Assembly: GCA_902762355.1 (NCBI GenBank)
Contig: CACWNR010000007.1
Location: 1-64,000, forward strand
DNA: 64,000 nt
Direction of reading: 5' to 3'
Source: an uncultured Bacteroidales bacterium
Lineage (GTDB): Bacteria; Bacteroidota; Bacteroidia; Bacteroidales; Paludibacteraceae
Shown piece after piece: positions 8,512 to 18,368 of this stretch. Under the pieces are notes generated by a model, which was not told where the DNA came from, did no database searches, and saw only the letters and a list, made by a program, of their open reading frames with translations. The position numbers and the translations under genes were made by a program. Position 1 is the stretch's first letter; every line of letters starts with the position of its first letter.

Positions 8512-9210
8512 ATGAATATCGTTGTTTTCACAGGCGCCGGAGTGAGCGCAGAGAGTGGTCTGGGTACCTTCCGTGACTCAGACGGGTTATGGGAACACTA
8601 CCGCATCGAGGATGTGTGTACCCACGAGGCGTGGCTGCGCAATCCGCAGTTATGCGTCGATTTCTACAACGCGCGCCGTAAGGACACCTTAGCGGCTCAA
8701 CCCAACGCAGCCCACATCGCGATTGCGAAACTGCAGCAGGCGGTTCCGGGTACGCGGGTCATCACCCAGAACATCGATGACCTGCACGAACGTGCGGGTG
8801 CCAAAGAGGTGGTGCATCTGCACGGCGAGATAACCAAACTGCGCTCGGAGAACAACGAGACCGCCACGGTGCCTTTGAAAGGCTGGGAGCAACATTACGG
8901 TGATCGCCACCCCGATGGGTCGTTATTACGTCCGTATATCGTGTTCTTCGGCGAAGGCGTACCGTACTTTGACGAGGCATGCCGTATCGCGAGTGAGGCA
9001 GATATTATGGTAGTAGTAGGAACGAGTCTGAACGTCTATCCGGCGGCTTCGCTCATTCATTATGCGCCGGCTAACTGCCCGATTTATTTCGTTGATCCGG
9101 GACAACCGGAGTTTGGCATGTGGGCGGATCGCATCACGCATATCCAAAAGAAAGCAACCGAAGGAGTACCACCTTTGGTTGAACAACTGATTGCTAAATA
9201 TCAAAAATAA
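8512..9210 (+). CDS. Sirtuin, NAD-dependent protein deacylase (SIRT5/CobB-like, no zinc cysteines)
   Basis: A 232-residue sirtuin. NAD-binding GAGVSAESGLGTFR (8-21), TQNIDDLHERAG and the catalytic HLHG (H104). The acyl pocket has Y52-x-x-R55 (FYNARR), the signature of desuccinylases/demalonylases. The four zinc-binding cysteines of classical sirtuins are missing: the region after HLHGEITKL has no CxxC. Such zinc-less sirtuins exist in Bacteroidota. ATG 8512 is chosen because the sirtuin core begins at once; the frame extends upstream without homology. Confidence 0.88.
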   Translation: MNIVVFTGAGVSAESGLGTFRDSDGLWEHYRIEDVCTHEAWLRNPQLCVDFYNARRKDTLAAQPNAAHIAIAKLQQAVPGTRVITQNIDDLHERAGAKEVVHLHGEITKLRSENNETATVPLKGWEQHYGDRHPDGSLLRPYIVFFGEGVPYFDEACRIASEADIMVVVGTSLNVYPAASLIHYAPANCPIYFVDPGQPEFGMWADRITHIQKKATEGVPPLVEQLIAKYQK

Positions 9211-9216
9211 ATACCT

Positions 9217-10515
9217 ATGAGAAAGATCTTTTTATCCCTTTGTTTGGTAGCCGCAGCATGCCTGCAAGCTAAGCCGGCTTTTGACTTTTGCTTAGGTGGT
9301 ATCTACTACCGCATCGACCAAAACGCAGCCCTTGTCACCAAAGGTGACGCTCCTTATGTTGGCGATGTTACGATTCCGGAACAGATCGGTACGATGGCCG
9401 GTGAGTTCGCTGTGACAGGTATCGACGCCAAGGCCTTCTACGGCAGCAAAACGATGACTTCTGTCACCTACCCCGCTACCGTCACCACCATCGGTGAGAA
9501 CGCCTTCACCGGCTGCGAGAGCCTCAAGCATTTCACCATCAGTCCGCAGATCACTTTCATTGCTGAGTCCGCTTTCGAAAACTCCGGTCTGGAGGAACTC
9601 ACCATCCCGGCCACCGTGGCGAACATAGGCGACGACCTGTGCAAGAACTGCAAAGTGCTCAAGCGCGTCATCATCGAGAACAAGCAGATCACCGAGGAGC
9701 AGTTCGCTAACTGCCCCGCCTTGGAGTCCGTCACGATCTCCGACAACGTGCTGACCATTAAGAAGAAAGCCTTCTTCAAGTGCACCAAACTGGGCGCTAT
9801 CGTTATCCCGCAGAGCGTGACGATGATCGAGGAGAAAGCCTTCAGCGGTTGTACCGGTCTGACGGAGTTTCACACCTCGGCCAACCTGCAAGTCATCCGC
9901 GATGAGGCGTTCCTGAACTGCAGCAATATCAAAACGATTGACTTAGGTACCAGCCTGACCCATATCGGCAAGAAAGCCTTCTCCGGCACAGCGGTTGAGC
10001 AGCTGTCTATCCCTGCGTCCATCAAGACGTTCGGCGATGGTGTATTCCTCAACTGCAAGAAACTGCAATCGGTCGAACTGGATAATGCCACCCTCAGCGA
10101 CGGCGAGTTCCAGGGCTGCGAGAACCTGAGCCAAGTGGTCTTCAAGGTTGTACCGAACGGCATCCCCAAGAACGTCTTCAACGGCTGCGTAGCACTGACC
10201 GCCATCCCGCTGCCCGAAGGCATCCGCACCATCGATTACAATGCGTTCCATGGTTGCAAGGGTATTAAAGAGATCACGTTGCCTTCCACTATCGAACAGA
10301 TAGCTAACGGCGCTTTCTCCGGATGCGCTGCACTCAATCATATTCGCTGTCTGGCTGCCCAAGTGCCCACCACCAGCGGTAGTGCTTTCACCGGCATCGC
10401 TAAAGACGGCCTGAAGATCGAAGTGCCCGCTGTAGCAATCGAAGCCTATAAAGCCGCACCGGGATGGAAACAGTTCCAACCCAAAGAAGGACAGGTCTTC
10501 TTCCCGATTGAGTGA
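9217..10515 (+). CDS. BspA-like leucine-rich repeat secreted protein
   Basis: 432 residues: a signal peptide (MRKIFLSLCLVAAACLQA) followed by about a dozen LRR_5/BspA-type repeats of 22-24 residues with the pattern 'I(P/S)xxVxxIgexAFxgCxxL'. Proteins of this kind are exported or cell-surface in Bacteroidales and often take part in adhesion, but no sorting domain is seen at the C-terminus (it ends ...PKEGQVFFPIE). The reason for its place between a sirtuin and menA is not clear. Confidence 0.88.
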   Translation: MRKIFLSLCLVAAACLQAKPAFDFCLGGIYYRIDQNAALVTKGDAPYVGDVTIPEQIGTMAGEFAVTGIDAKAFYGSKTMTSVTYPATVTTIGENAFTGCESLKHFTISPQITFIAESAFENSGLEELTIPATVANIGDDLCKNCKVLKRVIIENKQITEEQFANCPALESVTISDNVLTIKKKAFFKCTKLGAIVIPQSVTMIEEKAFSGCTGLTEFHTSANLQVIRDEAFLNCSNIKTIDLGTSLTHIGKKAFSGTAVEQLSIPASIKTFGDGVFLNCKKLQSVELDNATLSDGEFQGCENLSQVVFKVVPNGIPKNVFNGCVALTAIPLPEGIRTIDYNAFHGCKGIKEITLPSTIEQIANGAFSGCAALNHIRCLAAQVPTTSGSAFTGIAKDGLKIEVPAVAIEAYKAAPGWKQFQPKEGQVFFPIE

Positions 10516-11360
10516 TGAACCCTTATATCACATCATTGCGTTTACGCACATTGCCTTTGTCGGTGTCAGGAATCATTCTTGGCACCGGCTTGGCTTACCC
10601 ACAATTCAATTGGGTTGTCTTTGCGCTCGCTATCTGTACTACTTTGAGTCTGCAGATACTGAGTAACCTGAGTAACGAACTCGGCGACGCACTCAAAGGC
10701 ACGGACGCTGACCAGCACGGACGCGAAGCCTACGGTCTGCAAGCCGGCACGATCACCATGCAGCAGATGCGAAGCATGATTCTGCTCTTTATCGGCCTGT
10801 GTGTGGTCTTTGGAACAGCGCTCGTCTGGACAGCCTTCGGCACACTCAATAGCGAAGCGAGTTGGGTCTTCTTAGGCCTCGGTGCACTGGCTATCGTAGG
10901 AGCCATCAAATACACCCTCGGCAAGCATAGTTACGGTTATATGGGTTTGGGCGATGTGGGGGTCTTTTTATTCTTTGGTTTGCTGAGTACGATCGGCGGG
11001 TATTACCTCCAGACACAGGCGCTCACATGGGAAATCGTTGCCTGTGGCGCAGCCATCGGGTTGCCCTGCGTCGGGGTACTCAACCTCAATAACATACGCG
11101 ATATGAATAACGATCGCGTACACGGGAAACGTACTTTTGCAAGTTGGCTGGGTCCCATCGGTGCACGGGTTTATCATACGCTGCTTTTAGTGGCTTGTAT
11201 GGCGATTTTTGCAGGGTATGATCATTGGTGGACGCTATGTATTCTCCCCATCTGGGCATGGCATCTATGGTACATATGGACGCATAGCGACAAACTGGAC
11301 AAACAAATGCCGGTATTGATGTTCACCACCCTCATTGTGTCAATTTTAGCACTAATTTGA
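10515..11360 (+). CDS. menA: 1,4-dihydroxy-2-naphthoate polyprenyltransferase
   Basis: 281 residues, about eight TM helices, UbiA superfamily. The first aspartate-rich motif is NLSNELGDALKGTDADQHG and the second is NNIRDMNNDRVHGKRT; both bind Mg-polyprenyl diphosphate. It attaches the isoprenoid tail in menaquinone synthesis at the inner membrane. ATG 10515 overlaps the LRR stop (TGATG); a GTG at 10512 is possible but adds only one residue. It is the last gene of the first operon. Confidence 0.9.
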   Translation: MNPYITSLRLRTLPLSVSGIILGTGLAYPQFNWVVFALAICTTLSLQILSNLSNELGDALKGTDADQHGREAYGLQAGTITMQQMRSMILLFIGLCVVFGTALVWTAFGTLNSEASWVFLGLGALAIVGAIKYTLGKHSYGYMGLGDVGVFLFFGLLSTIGGYYLQTQALTWEIVACGAAIGLPCVGVLNLNNIRDMNNDRVHGKRTFASWLGPIGARVYHTLLLVACMAIFAGYDHWWTLCILPIWAWHLWYIWTHSDKLDKQMPVLMFTTLIVSILALI

Positions 11361-11378
11361 CAAAAAATACACATTTTC

Positions 11379-11409
11379 TTGCATATGTGGATTTTTTGTT
11401 GTACCTTTG
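11379..11409 (+). promoter_or_regulatory. Promoter for the rfbA-lpxB operon
   Basis: TTGCATAT at 11379-11386 and TACCTTTG at 11402-11409 (23-base spacing). It lies in the 70-base gap between menA and rfbA. ATG 11431 is 22 bases past the -7 box, the same distance as in the first operon. Confidence 0.85.
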
Positions 11410-11430
11410 CAATCGCAAAGGTTTTTTATT

Positions 11431-12306
11431 ATGAAAGGAATTATTCTTGCCGGAGGTAGTGCAACAAGGTTGTACCCTCTCAGTAAAGCAATCAGCAAAC
11501 AAATCATGCCGGTTTATGACAAGCCGATGATCTATTATCCGCTCAGTACATTGATGTTAGCGGGCATCCGCGAAGTGCTGATCATCAGTACCCCGCGCGA
11601 CCTGCCGATGTTCGAAGAACTGCTCGGCGACGGTAGTCGTATCGGTATGCAGTTGAGTTATAAAGTGCAGTTGGTGCCGAACGGTCTGGCGCAAGCATTT
11701 GTGCTGGGACGCGAGTTCCTGAACGGTGAAGCAGGCTGTCTGATCCTGGGCGATAACATGTTCTACGGCCAGCATTTCGGTCATATGCTCAAGGACGCCG
11801 TAGAGAGCGTGAAAGACGGCGGTGCTTGTATCTTCGGTTACGAAGTAGCTGACCCGCGCGCGTACGGCGTAGTGGAGTTCGATCAGGACGGTAAAGTTCT
11901 GTCGCTCGAAGAGAAACCGGCGAACCCGAAGAGCAATTATGCCGTTCCGGGATTGTATTTCTACGACAAGACGGTTTGCGAGAAAGCAGCCAACCTGCAA
12001 CCCAGTGCCCGTGGAGAGTATGAGATCACCGACCTCAATAAGATCTACCTCAGCGAAGGTACACTGAAAGTGAAACTCTTCAGCCGCGGTTTCGCATGGC
12101 TCGATACGGGTAACTGCGACAGCCTGCTCGAAGCCGGTAATTTCATTGCCACCATCCAGAACCGTCAGGGCTTCTATGTGAGCTGCATCGAAGAGATCGC
12201 ATGGCGGAACGGCTGGATCAGCACGGAGCAGTTAGCTGCCTTGGGCAAAGAGATGAAGACGGCTTACGGTCGCTACCTGGAGCGCGTAGCCAGCAAAGGA
12301 TTCTAA
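11431..12306 (+). CDS. rfbA: Glucose-1-phosphate thymidylyltransferase
   Basis: 291 residues, the usual length. The nucleotide-binding start is MKGIILAGGSATRLYP; PVYDKPMIYYPLSTLMLAGI and GDNMFYG are diagnostic. It makes dTDP-glucose from dTTP and glucose-1-phosphate, the first step to dTDP-rhamnose. rfbB, rfbC and rfbD are not in this window. The frame extends upstream to 11407 but ATG 11431 fits the family N-terminus and the promoter. Confidence 0.95.
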   Translation: MKGIILAGGSATRLYPLSKAISKQIMPVYDKPMIYYPLSTLMLAGIREVLIISTPRDLPMFEELLGDGSRIGMQLSYKVQLVPNGLAQAFVLGREFLNGEAGCLILGDNMFYGQHFGHMLKDAVESVKDGGACIFGYEVADPRAYGVVEFDQDGKVLSLEEKPANPKSNYAVPGLYFYDKTVCEKAANLQPSARGEYEITDLNKIYLSEGTLKVKLFSRGFAWLDTGNCDSLLEAGNFIATIQNRQGFYVSCIEEIAWRNGWISTEQLAALGKEMKTAYGRYLERVASKGF

Positions 12307-12317
12307 ACTATACCATT

Positions 12318-15300
12318 ATGAAACGCACCTTCGTATTCTTCTTCAGCTGTTGGTTGGCGCTATGCATGCAAGCCAATGAGCACTATGTGGTTCAACACTA
12401 CTCCATCTTGGACGGTATGAGCCAAAACACCGTCATGGCCATTCTGCAGGACAAGCAGGGCTTTATGTGGTTTGGTACATGGGATGGATTAAATCGCTTT
12501 GACGGCTATACGTTTGAGGTCTTCAAGGCAATGAACAATGGTGAGGCTGCGCATGTGAACAACCGTGTGGACTGGATATACGAAGATGAGAAGGAGCAGA
12601 TCTGGTGGAGCACCTACGACGGTCATTACTACCGTCTGGATGCGGCGCGTCAGGTGACCACCGAATATCCGTACGACAGTCTGCCGGAAGGGATGCTGGC
12701 AAAAATGGCGGAGGGAGAGAAGAAGACGAAAGTTGATTCCCATGGTGTCATCTGGTTAGCGGATAATACCTCTGGTATCCAGCGCTATCGGTATGGTCAA
12801 TGGAAACGCTTTACGCCCCCATTGGACAGTCGTTATGCCGGTCGATTGCGTGAGCATTTCTTCTTGTTGGAAGATAACCTTGGACGAACCTGGGTGAACC
12901 CGACCGGTGGCGGTTGGAGCTATTATGACTACGAGAAAGACGAGTTGGTTTATCCGATAGAAGGTCTGACAAACATGATTCACGCCGCCTACGTCGATCG
13001 GGACGGACAGATGTGGATTGCGACTTATGATGGCGGTGTGGACTGCGTAAACATGGATCCGACACCTTATCAGTTGCATGATATGCGTCGCTCTGAGCGC
13101 GATAACGGCGAGGTAAGAGCCTTTGCACTCACCAACAAAGGAGACATACTGACACTCGTTAAGTCGGAGACCAATGTCTATTGTGCCTTAGAGACTCGGC
13201 ACGGATTGCTGTATGGCACCAAAGGCAACGGCCTCAAAAACAAAACAACCGGTCAAACAATTCCTACCTCTCACTCGGATATCTATGATATCGAAGAAGA
13301 TAGCGACGGTACGCTTTATGTGGCCACCTATGGTGACGGCGTGAATATCATCCGTTGGAACGGCAGCGGTTGGAGCAAACCCGAAGTGATCGGGCAGGGC
13401 ATGAAAGTGCGCGATATAGAGATTGTGGACAACGATTTGTGGTGCGGTACGACTACCGGTATCCTGCTCATCCATCTCAACACGAAGGAGAGCATCGTCA
13501 TCCCCAGTTACGACATCCGCGCTATCTGTTATAACCAAGACCGGTTGTGGTTCGGTTCATTCGGTGGTGGTCTGATGACACTCCTGCCCAATGATCCCAA
13601 GATGGAGATCACCCGCGTAGAGACTTTCCATGATATCATTTTAAGTCTGATCAGCGACGGCAACAATCTGTGGTTCTGCTCAGAGAGCGACATCGCGCAA
13701 TTGGATCTGGAGACAGGTAATCTGTACTACTACGATGCCCTGGACGGCGAGGCAAACACCTATTTCACGGAAGCCGAGGCGCTGCGCACACCGGACGGTA
13801 AGATCCTCTTCGGTTACTCGAACGGTTATTGTTCGTTCGATCCATCTCGAATCAGCCGCTCCAACTCCGTTCCTCCCTTGCGTATCACACGCGTCGTGTC
13901 GCAAGATACAGAACTGACCGGTGACACGATCACTATTGCCGATGGTAGTAATGTCACCATCGAATACGCGGCGATGGAGTACGTGGGCGCCAACAAAATC
14001 TACTATTCCTATAAGATGGACGGTATCGATAAGAACTGGAACCATCCTACGGATCTGCGCCGCGTGACGTATAGTAATCTCCGACACGGCAATTACGTCT
14101 TCCATGTACGCTCCACCAACCGCGAAGGAGGCGAAGTAGATAATGAGAAGAAACTCTATATCTGCGTCAATGCCCCGTTGTGGTTATCCTGGTGGGCGAT
14201 TCTGTTGTACATCCTCGGTACCATCCTTTTGATTGCCATCATCGTCTATTTCTTGGGCATGTACAACTCGCTGCGCCAGAAAGTGAAAGTAGAGCAACAG
14301 GTAACGGATATCAAGTTGCGCTTCTTCACCAACATCAGTCATGAGCTCCGCACCCCGCTCACGCTCATCGCTGCGCCGGTGGAGAACATCCTGCAGAACG
14401 AACGTATCAGCCAGAACGTGCGCAGCCAATTGGAGATTGTGCAGAGTAACAGTCAACGCATGCTGCGTATGGTCAACCAATTGCTGGAATTCCGCAAGGT
14501 TCAGAACCAGAAGATGAAACTCAAAGTGCAGCAGACCCTGCTGAGCGAACTGGTGGAAGAGACATGCGCCAATTTCCGCAAAGAAGCGGATGACAAACAT
14601 ATTCGTTTTGAGGTAGAGAACCGCACCGAAGACTCCACGGTATGGATCGATCGCGCCCGTATGGACACCATCCTATGGAATCTGCTGAGCAATGCGTTTA
14701 AGTTCACCCCGGCCGGTAAGACCATCCGCGTCATCGTAGATAACCGTCCTGGATTCGTGACGCTGACCGTTCAGGACGAAGGAATCGGTATCCCGCCGGA
14801 GAAACGCAATGTGCTCTTCGAGCGCTTCTCCAGCAATAATGAACTGAATAATAACAACACCGGCGGTACAGGTATCGGTATGAACCTGACCAAAGAACTG
14901 GTAGATCTGCATCATGGATATATCGAGGTAGAGAGTGAGGTAGGAGTCGGAACGACGATCACCGTCCTGTTGCATACAGGCAAAGAGCATTTCGATGCCG
15001 ACGTGGACTTCATTGACGACATGCCTGCCGCCACGATGCCGGTCGTAGCACCTACGTTTGAAGACAAGATCGAGCAGTTGCAGCAAGAGCAACAGGAATC
15101 GCAGCATACGATCTTGGTCGTAGATGACAGCAAGGACATGCGCACTTTCCTTGCTAATATCCTCAGCCGTGAATACCACGTCGAGACCGCGGCGGACGGT
15201 GAAGAAGCGGAGAATATCATTCGCACCAAGCCGATCGATCTCGTGATCACCGACTTGATGATGCCGAAAGTAGATGGACTCGAACTCACGCAATTCATCA

Positions 15301-15875
15301 AGAAAAATACCGATCTGGATTATATTCCGGTTATCCTGTTGACGGCCAAGACCGCCATCGAGAGCAAACTGGAGGCATTAGGATACGGTGCCGATGACTA
15401 CGTGACCAAGCCGTTTGAACCCGAGTACTTGCGTGCTCGTGTACATAACATCATTGCGCAGCGTGAACAACTCGAGCAGAGTTATCGTCAACGTCTGATG
15501 CGTCTAGAGCCGCAGAAGAGCGATGAGCCCATACCGGGCGATGCTTTCCTGGCCAAACTGCTCGACGCGATGAACAAGCAGTTGGACAACAACACGCTGA
15601 CGGTAGATGACTTGGTGGAAGAGATGGGTATGGGACGTACAGTGTTCTTCAACAAACTGAAGAGCATGACCGGTCTCAGTCCGGTAGAGTTCATCCGCGA
15701 GATGCGTATCAAACGCGCCGCGCAACTGCTTGAGGAGCGGAAATATAACATCACCGAGGTAACCTACATGGTCGGTATGAATGACAGCCGTTATTTCGCG
15801 AAGTGCTTCAAGAATACCTACGGTATCACGCCGAGCGAGTACCGCCGCGCAGCATTGGAGAAGAGTGAGAAGTAA
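12318..15875 (+). CDS. Hybrid two-component system sensor/regulator (HTCS)
   Basis: 1185 residues combining a whole signalling chain: signal peptide (1-20), a periplasmic two-propeller Reg_prop region (about 25-540), a Y_Y_Y domain (about 555-620), one TM (about 625-650), HisKA with H675 in NISHELRTPLTL, HATPase_c (DEGIGIPPE; GGTGIGMNLT), a receiver with phospho-acceptor D979 (DLVITDLMMPK), and an AraC-type DNA-binding domain (about 1080-1185). HTCS proteins usually sense glycan fragments and sit beside susC/susD loci; no polysaccharide-utilisation genes are here, so the target is remote or unusual. It starts 11 bases after rfbA. Confidence 0.94.
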   Translation: MKRTFVFFFSCWLALCMQANEHYVVQHYSILDGMSQNTVMAILQDKQGFMWFGTWDGLNRFDGYTFEVFKAMNNGEAAHVNNRVDWIYEDEKEQIWWSTYDGHYYRLDAARQVTTEYPYDSLPEGMLAKMAEGEKKTKVDSHGVIWLADNTSGIQRYRYGQWKRFTPPLDSRYAGRLREHFFLLEDNLGRTWVNPTGGGWSYYDYEKDELVYPIEGLTNMIHAAYVDRDGQMWIATYDGGVDCVNMDPTPYQLHDMRRSERDNGEVRAFALTNKGDILTLVKSETNVYCALETRHGLLYGTKGNGLKNKTTGQTIPTSHSDIYDIEEDSDGTLYVATYGDGVNIIRWNGSGWSKPEVIGQGMKVRDIEIVDNDLWCGTTTGILLIHLNTKESIVIPSYDIRAICYNQDRLWFGSFGGGLMTLLPNDPKMEITRVETFHDIILSLISDGNNLWFCSESDIAQLDLETGNLYYYDALDGEANTYFTEAEALRTPDGKILFGYSNGYCSFDPSRISRSNSVPPLRITRVVSQDTELTGDTITIADGSNVTIEYAAMEYVGANKIYYSYKMDGIDKNWNHPTDLRRVTYSNLRHGNYVFHVRSTNREGGEVDNEKKLYICVNAPLWLSWWAILLYILGTILLIAIIVYFLGMYNSLRQKVKVEQQVTDIKLRFFTNISHELRTPLTLIAAPVENILQNERISQNVRSQLEIVQSNSQRMLRMVNQLLEFRKVQNQKMKLKVQQTLLSELVEETCANFRKEADDKHIRFEVENRTEDSTVWIDRARMDTILWNLLSNAFKFTPAGKTIRVIVDNRPGFVTLTVQDEGIGIPPEKRNVLFERFSSNNELNNNNTGGTGIGMNLTKELVDLHHGYIEVESEVGVGTTITVLLHTGKEHFDADVDFIDDMPAATMPVVAPTFEDKIEQLQQEQQESQHTILVVDDSKDMRTFLANILSREYHVETAADGEEAENIIRTKPIDLVITDLMMPKVDGLELTQFIKKNTDLDYIPVILLTAKTAIESKLEALGYGADDYVTKPFEPEYLRARVHNIIAQREQLEQSYRQRLMRLEPQKSDEPIPGDAFLAKLLDAMNKQLDNNTLTVDDLVEEMGMGRTVFFNKLKSMTGLSPVEFIREMRIKRAAQLLEERKYNITEVTYMVGMNDSRYFAKCFKNTYGITPSEYRRAALEKSEK

Positions 15876-15876
15876 G

Positions 15877-16401
15877 ATGATGGGTTACAGGTTTTGGGTT
15901 ATAGGGTTGACGGCATTGCTGCTGGCAGGTTGCGGAGGACAAGCACCGCAACGTCCGAGTCAGCGCATGGGACAAGCTCCTCAAGTGGATAGTGCCCAAC
16001 TGGCGCTGATGGAGATGAACATGCGCCTTGCCGAAGCAGCTGACCAACAAGTACTGCAAGCCGTTCAAGCCCAAGAGGAGTCATACGCTTTGTACGAAGG
16101 ACAGGTATGGATGCATATCAGCGAACATGGAGATACCCAACGCGATAACCTCAAGAACGGCGATCTTTGCTCCGTTCATATGCAGGTCTATACCTTAGAC
16201 GAAAAACTGTTGGTGGATAGCGAAGGCTCATACCACATCGGCAAAGGCGAACTACCGCGCGGCGTGGATGCTAACATCCCGGAGCTATATCCGGGCGCCA
16301 AAGTTCGCATGTATGTCCCATGGTACATGGCGTACGGACTGCAAGGTACGGAACATATTCCGCCTTATGAAAACGTAATTATTGATTTAGAATTAAGATA
16401 A
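15877..16401 (+). CDS. FKBP-type peptidyl-prolyl isomerase lipoprotein
   Basis: 174 residues. Lipoprotein signal ending LLLAGC, a Q-rich linker, then a C-terminal FKBP domain recognisable by WYMAYG (AYG motif) and IPPYENVIIDLEL. The N-terminal part of the FKBP fold is short and some active-site aromatic residues are not obvious, so it may be a chaperone-like fold. The signal-peptide DNA (15882-15908) is an imperfect repeat of GGGTTA/GGGTTT units, another repeat-like word. It starts 1 base after the HTCS stop. Confidence 0.75.
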   Translation: MMGYRFWVIGLTALLLAGCGGQAPQRPSQRMGQAPQVDSAQLALMEMNMRLAEAADQQVLQAVQAQEESYALYEGQVWMHISEHGDTQRDNLKNGDLCSVHMQVYTLDEKLLVDSEGSYHIGKGELPRGVDANIPELYPGAKVRMYVPWYMAYGLQGTEHIPPYENVIIDLELR

Positions 16402-16983
16402 ATGAAAAAGATTTGCTTGTTTTTGCTATTCGGTTTGGCATTGATGATCACCGGATGCGCTTCCAACACGTACTCCAAACTGAGGGATAAGGAAGACAAA
16501 CTGATAGCGAACTATATCAGTCGTAACGGCTTGGTCATTCTGGAGGACGAACCCGCTGCAGATCATGTATGGGGCGAGAAAGAGTACTATAAGGTGCGGG
16601 AGTACGATAACTTGTATTTCCACCTGATAACACGCGGCGATTCGATACGCGTTGACTCGATCAGTCCGACCGAAAACGACACCGTCAATTTGGAGATCAT
16701 TGCCAATGACCTCATTGTCATGCGTTACAAAAAATTCGAACTGACGGAGAATGCCGATACGCTCAGTTACTGGACAACATTAGACCAAGCTTTCCCGACG
16801 GAGTTTCACTATGGCAACCTCAGCGACTGCGAGTGCGTAGCATGGCACGTAGCTGTCAAACTGATGAAGTATCCGGAGTCCCTATGCGAGGTGATAGTCC
16901 CCAGCAAATTAGGTTTCTCGGACGAACAGACCAGTGTCACACCGTATGTCTATATTCTGAAAATCAAAGTTAAACAACAATAA
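16402..16983 (+). CDS. DUF4827-type FKBP-like lipoprotein
   Basis: 193 residues, lipobox MITGC. The NTYSKLRDKEDKLIANYI start of the mature protein resembles DUF4827, a Bacteroidales lipoprotein family with an FKBP-like fold. The function is unknown. It directly abuts the preceding PPIase gene (stop 16399-16401, ATG 16402), which suggests a paired envelope role. Confidence 0.75.
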   Translation: MKKICLFLLFGLALMITGCASNTYSKLRDKEDKLIANYISRNGLVILEDEPAADHVWGEKEYYKVREYDNLYFHLITRGDSIRVDSISPTENDTVNLEIIANDLIVMRYKKFELTENADTLSYWTTLDQAFPTEFHYGNLSDCECVAWHVAVKLMKYPESLCEVIVPSKLGFSDEQTSVTPYVYILKIKVKQQ

Positions 16984-16984
16984 T

Positions 16985-18358
16985 ATGAGTTTAGTTAAAT
17001 CTATTTCCGGTATCCGTGGCACGATAGGCGGTCGTGTAGGCGAAGGTTTGAACCCCGTAGATATCGTTCGTTTTACGGCAGCGTATGCTACGCAGCGTCG
17101 TGCAGCGATGCCCGATAATAACACTATTGTCGTTGGTCGTGATGCCCGTTTGAGCGGTCACATGGTTGAGAGTATCGTTTGCGGTACTCTCATGGGTATG
17201 GGATACGATGTAGTCAATATCGGTCTCGCCACCACCCCGACTACCGAACTGGCCGTCACCGGCGAGAAAGCAGCCGGAGGTATCATCCTCACCGCCAGCC
17301 ATAATCCCAAGCAATGGAACGCACTCAAGTTACTGAACGAGAAGGGCGAGTTCCTCAATGATGCCGAGGGCAAAGGCGTACTGGCGATTGCCGAAGCAGA
17401 AGATTTCACATTCGCCGAGGTCGATGTATTGGGTCATATGACGCATAAGGACTACCTGCCTTACCATGTAGAGCAAGTACTGAACTTAAAATTAGTGGAT
17501 GTGGAGGCAATCAAGAAGCGCAATTTCACCGTGGCTATCGACTGCGTCAACTCCGTTGGCGGACTCGCTATTCCGGCTATCTTGAAAGCCGTAGGTGTAG
17601 AGAATATCATCGAACTGAACTGCACACCGAATGGTCATTTCCCGCATAACCCCGAACCCCTTCCGCAGCACTTGACTGAGATCAGTGATCTGCTGAAGTC
17701 CGGCAAAGCGGATGTAGGTTTTGTAGTCGATCCGGATGTAGATCGTTTGGCCATCATCTGCGAGAACGGTGATATGTTCGGCGAGGAATATACGCTGGTT
17801 AGCGTAGCGGACTATATCCTGCGTCACACACCGGGTAACACCGTTAGCAACATGTCCTCCACCCGCGCACTGAGCGATGTCACCGCCAAGCATGGCGGCA
17901 CGTACAGCGCCAGCGCCGTAGGTGAAGTGAACGTGGTAGCAGAGATGAAACGGGTTAATGCCGTTATCGGTGGCGAAGGCAACGGAGGTGTTATCTATCC
18001 CGCATGCCACTATGGACGTGATGCGCTGGTAGGTATCGCACTCTTCCTCAGCCATCTGGCGCATCTGAATATGAAAGTGAGCGAACTGCGCCGTACCCTG
18101 CCCGATTACTGCATCAGTAAGAACCGTATCGATCTGACGCCGGACACCGATGTGGATGCTATCTTGGCACGCGTCAAAGAACTCTATAAAAACGAACGCG
18201 TGAACGATAAAGACGGTGTGAAGATTGATTTTGCAGACGGATGGGTACACCTGCGCAAGTCCAATACCGAACCCATCATCCGCGTCTATTCGGAAGCAGC
18301 CACGATGGATGAGGCGAATGCACTCGCGCAGAAAGTGATTGATGTCGTTAAACAATAA
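16985..18358 (+). CDS. glmM: Phosphoglucosamine mutase
   Basis: 457 residues, alpha-D-phosphohexomutase family. The active-site phosphoserine is S105 in TASHNPKQWN; the metal loop is DPDVDRLA; the sugar-binding motif is GGEGNGG; the phosphate-binding end is RKSNTEPIIRVY. It converts GlcN-6-P to GlcN-1-P for peptidoglycan and lipid A, which suits its neighbour lpxB. A phosphomannomutase role cannot be fully excluded from sequence alone. Confidence 0.9.
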   Translation: MSLVKSISGIRGTIGGRVGEGLNPVDIVRFTAAYATQRRAAMPDNNTIVVGRDARLSGHMVESIVCGTLMGMGYDVVNIGLATTPTTELAVTGEKAAGGIILTASHNPKQWNALKLLNEKGEFLNDAEGKGVLAIAEAEDFTFAEVDVLGHMTHKDYLPYHVEQVLNLKLVDVEAIKKRNFTVAIDCVNSVGGLAIPAILKAVGVENIIELNCTPNGHFPHNPEPLPQHLTEISDLLKSGKADVGFVVDPDVDRLAIICENGDMFGEEYTLVSVADYILRHTPGNTVSNMSSTRALSDVTAKHGGTYSASAVGEVNVVAEMKRVNAVIGGEGNGGVIYPACHYGRDALVGIALFLSHLAHLNMKVSELRRTLPDYCISKNRIDLTPDTDVDAILARVKELYKNERVNDKDGVKIDFADGWVHLRKSNTEPIIRVYSEAATMDEANALAQKVIDVVKQ

Positions 18359-18368
18359 ACGCTAACCG

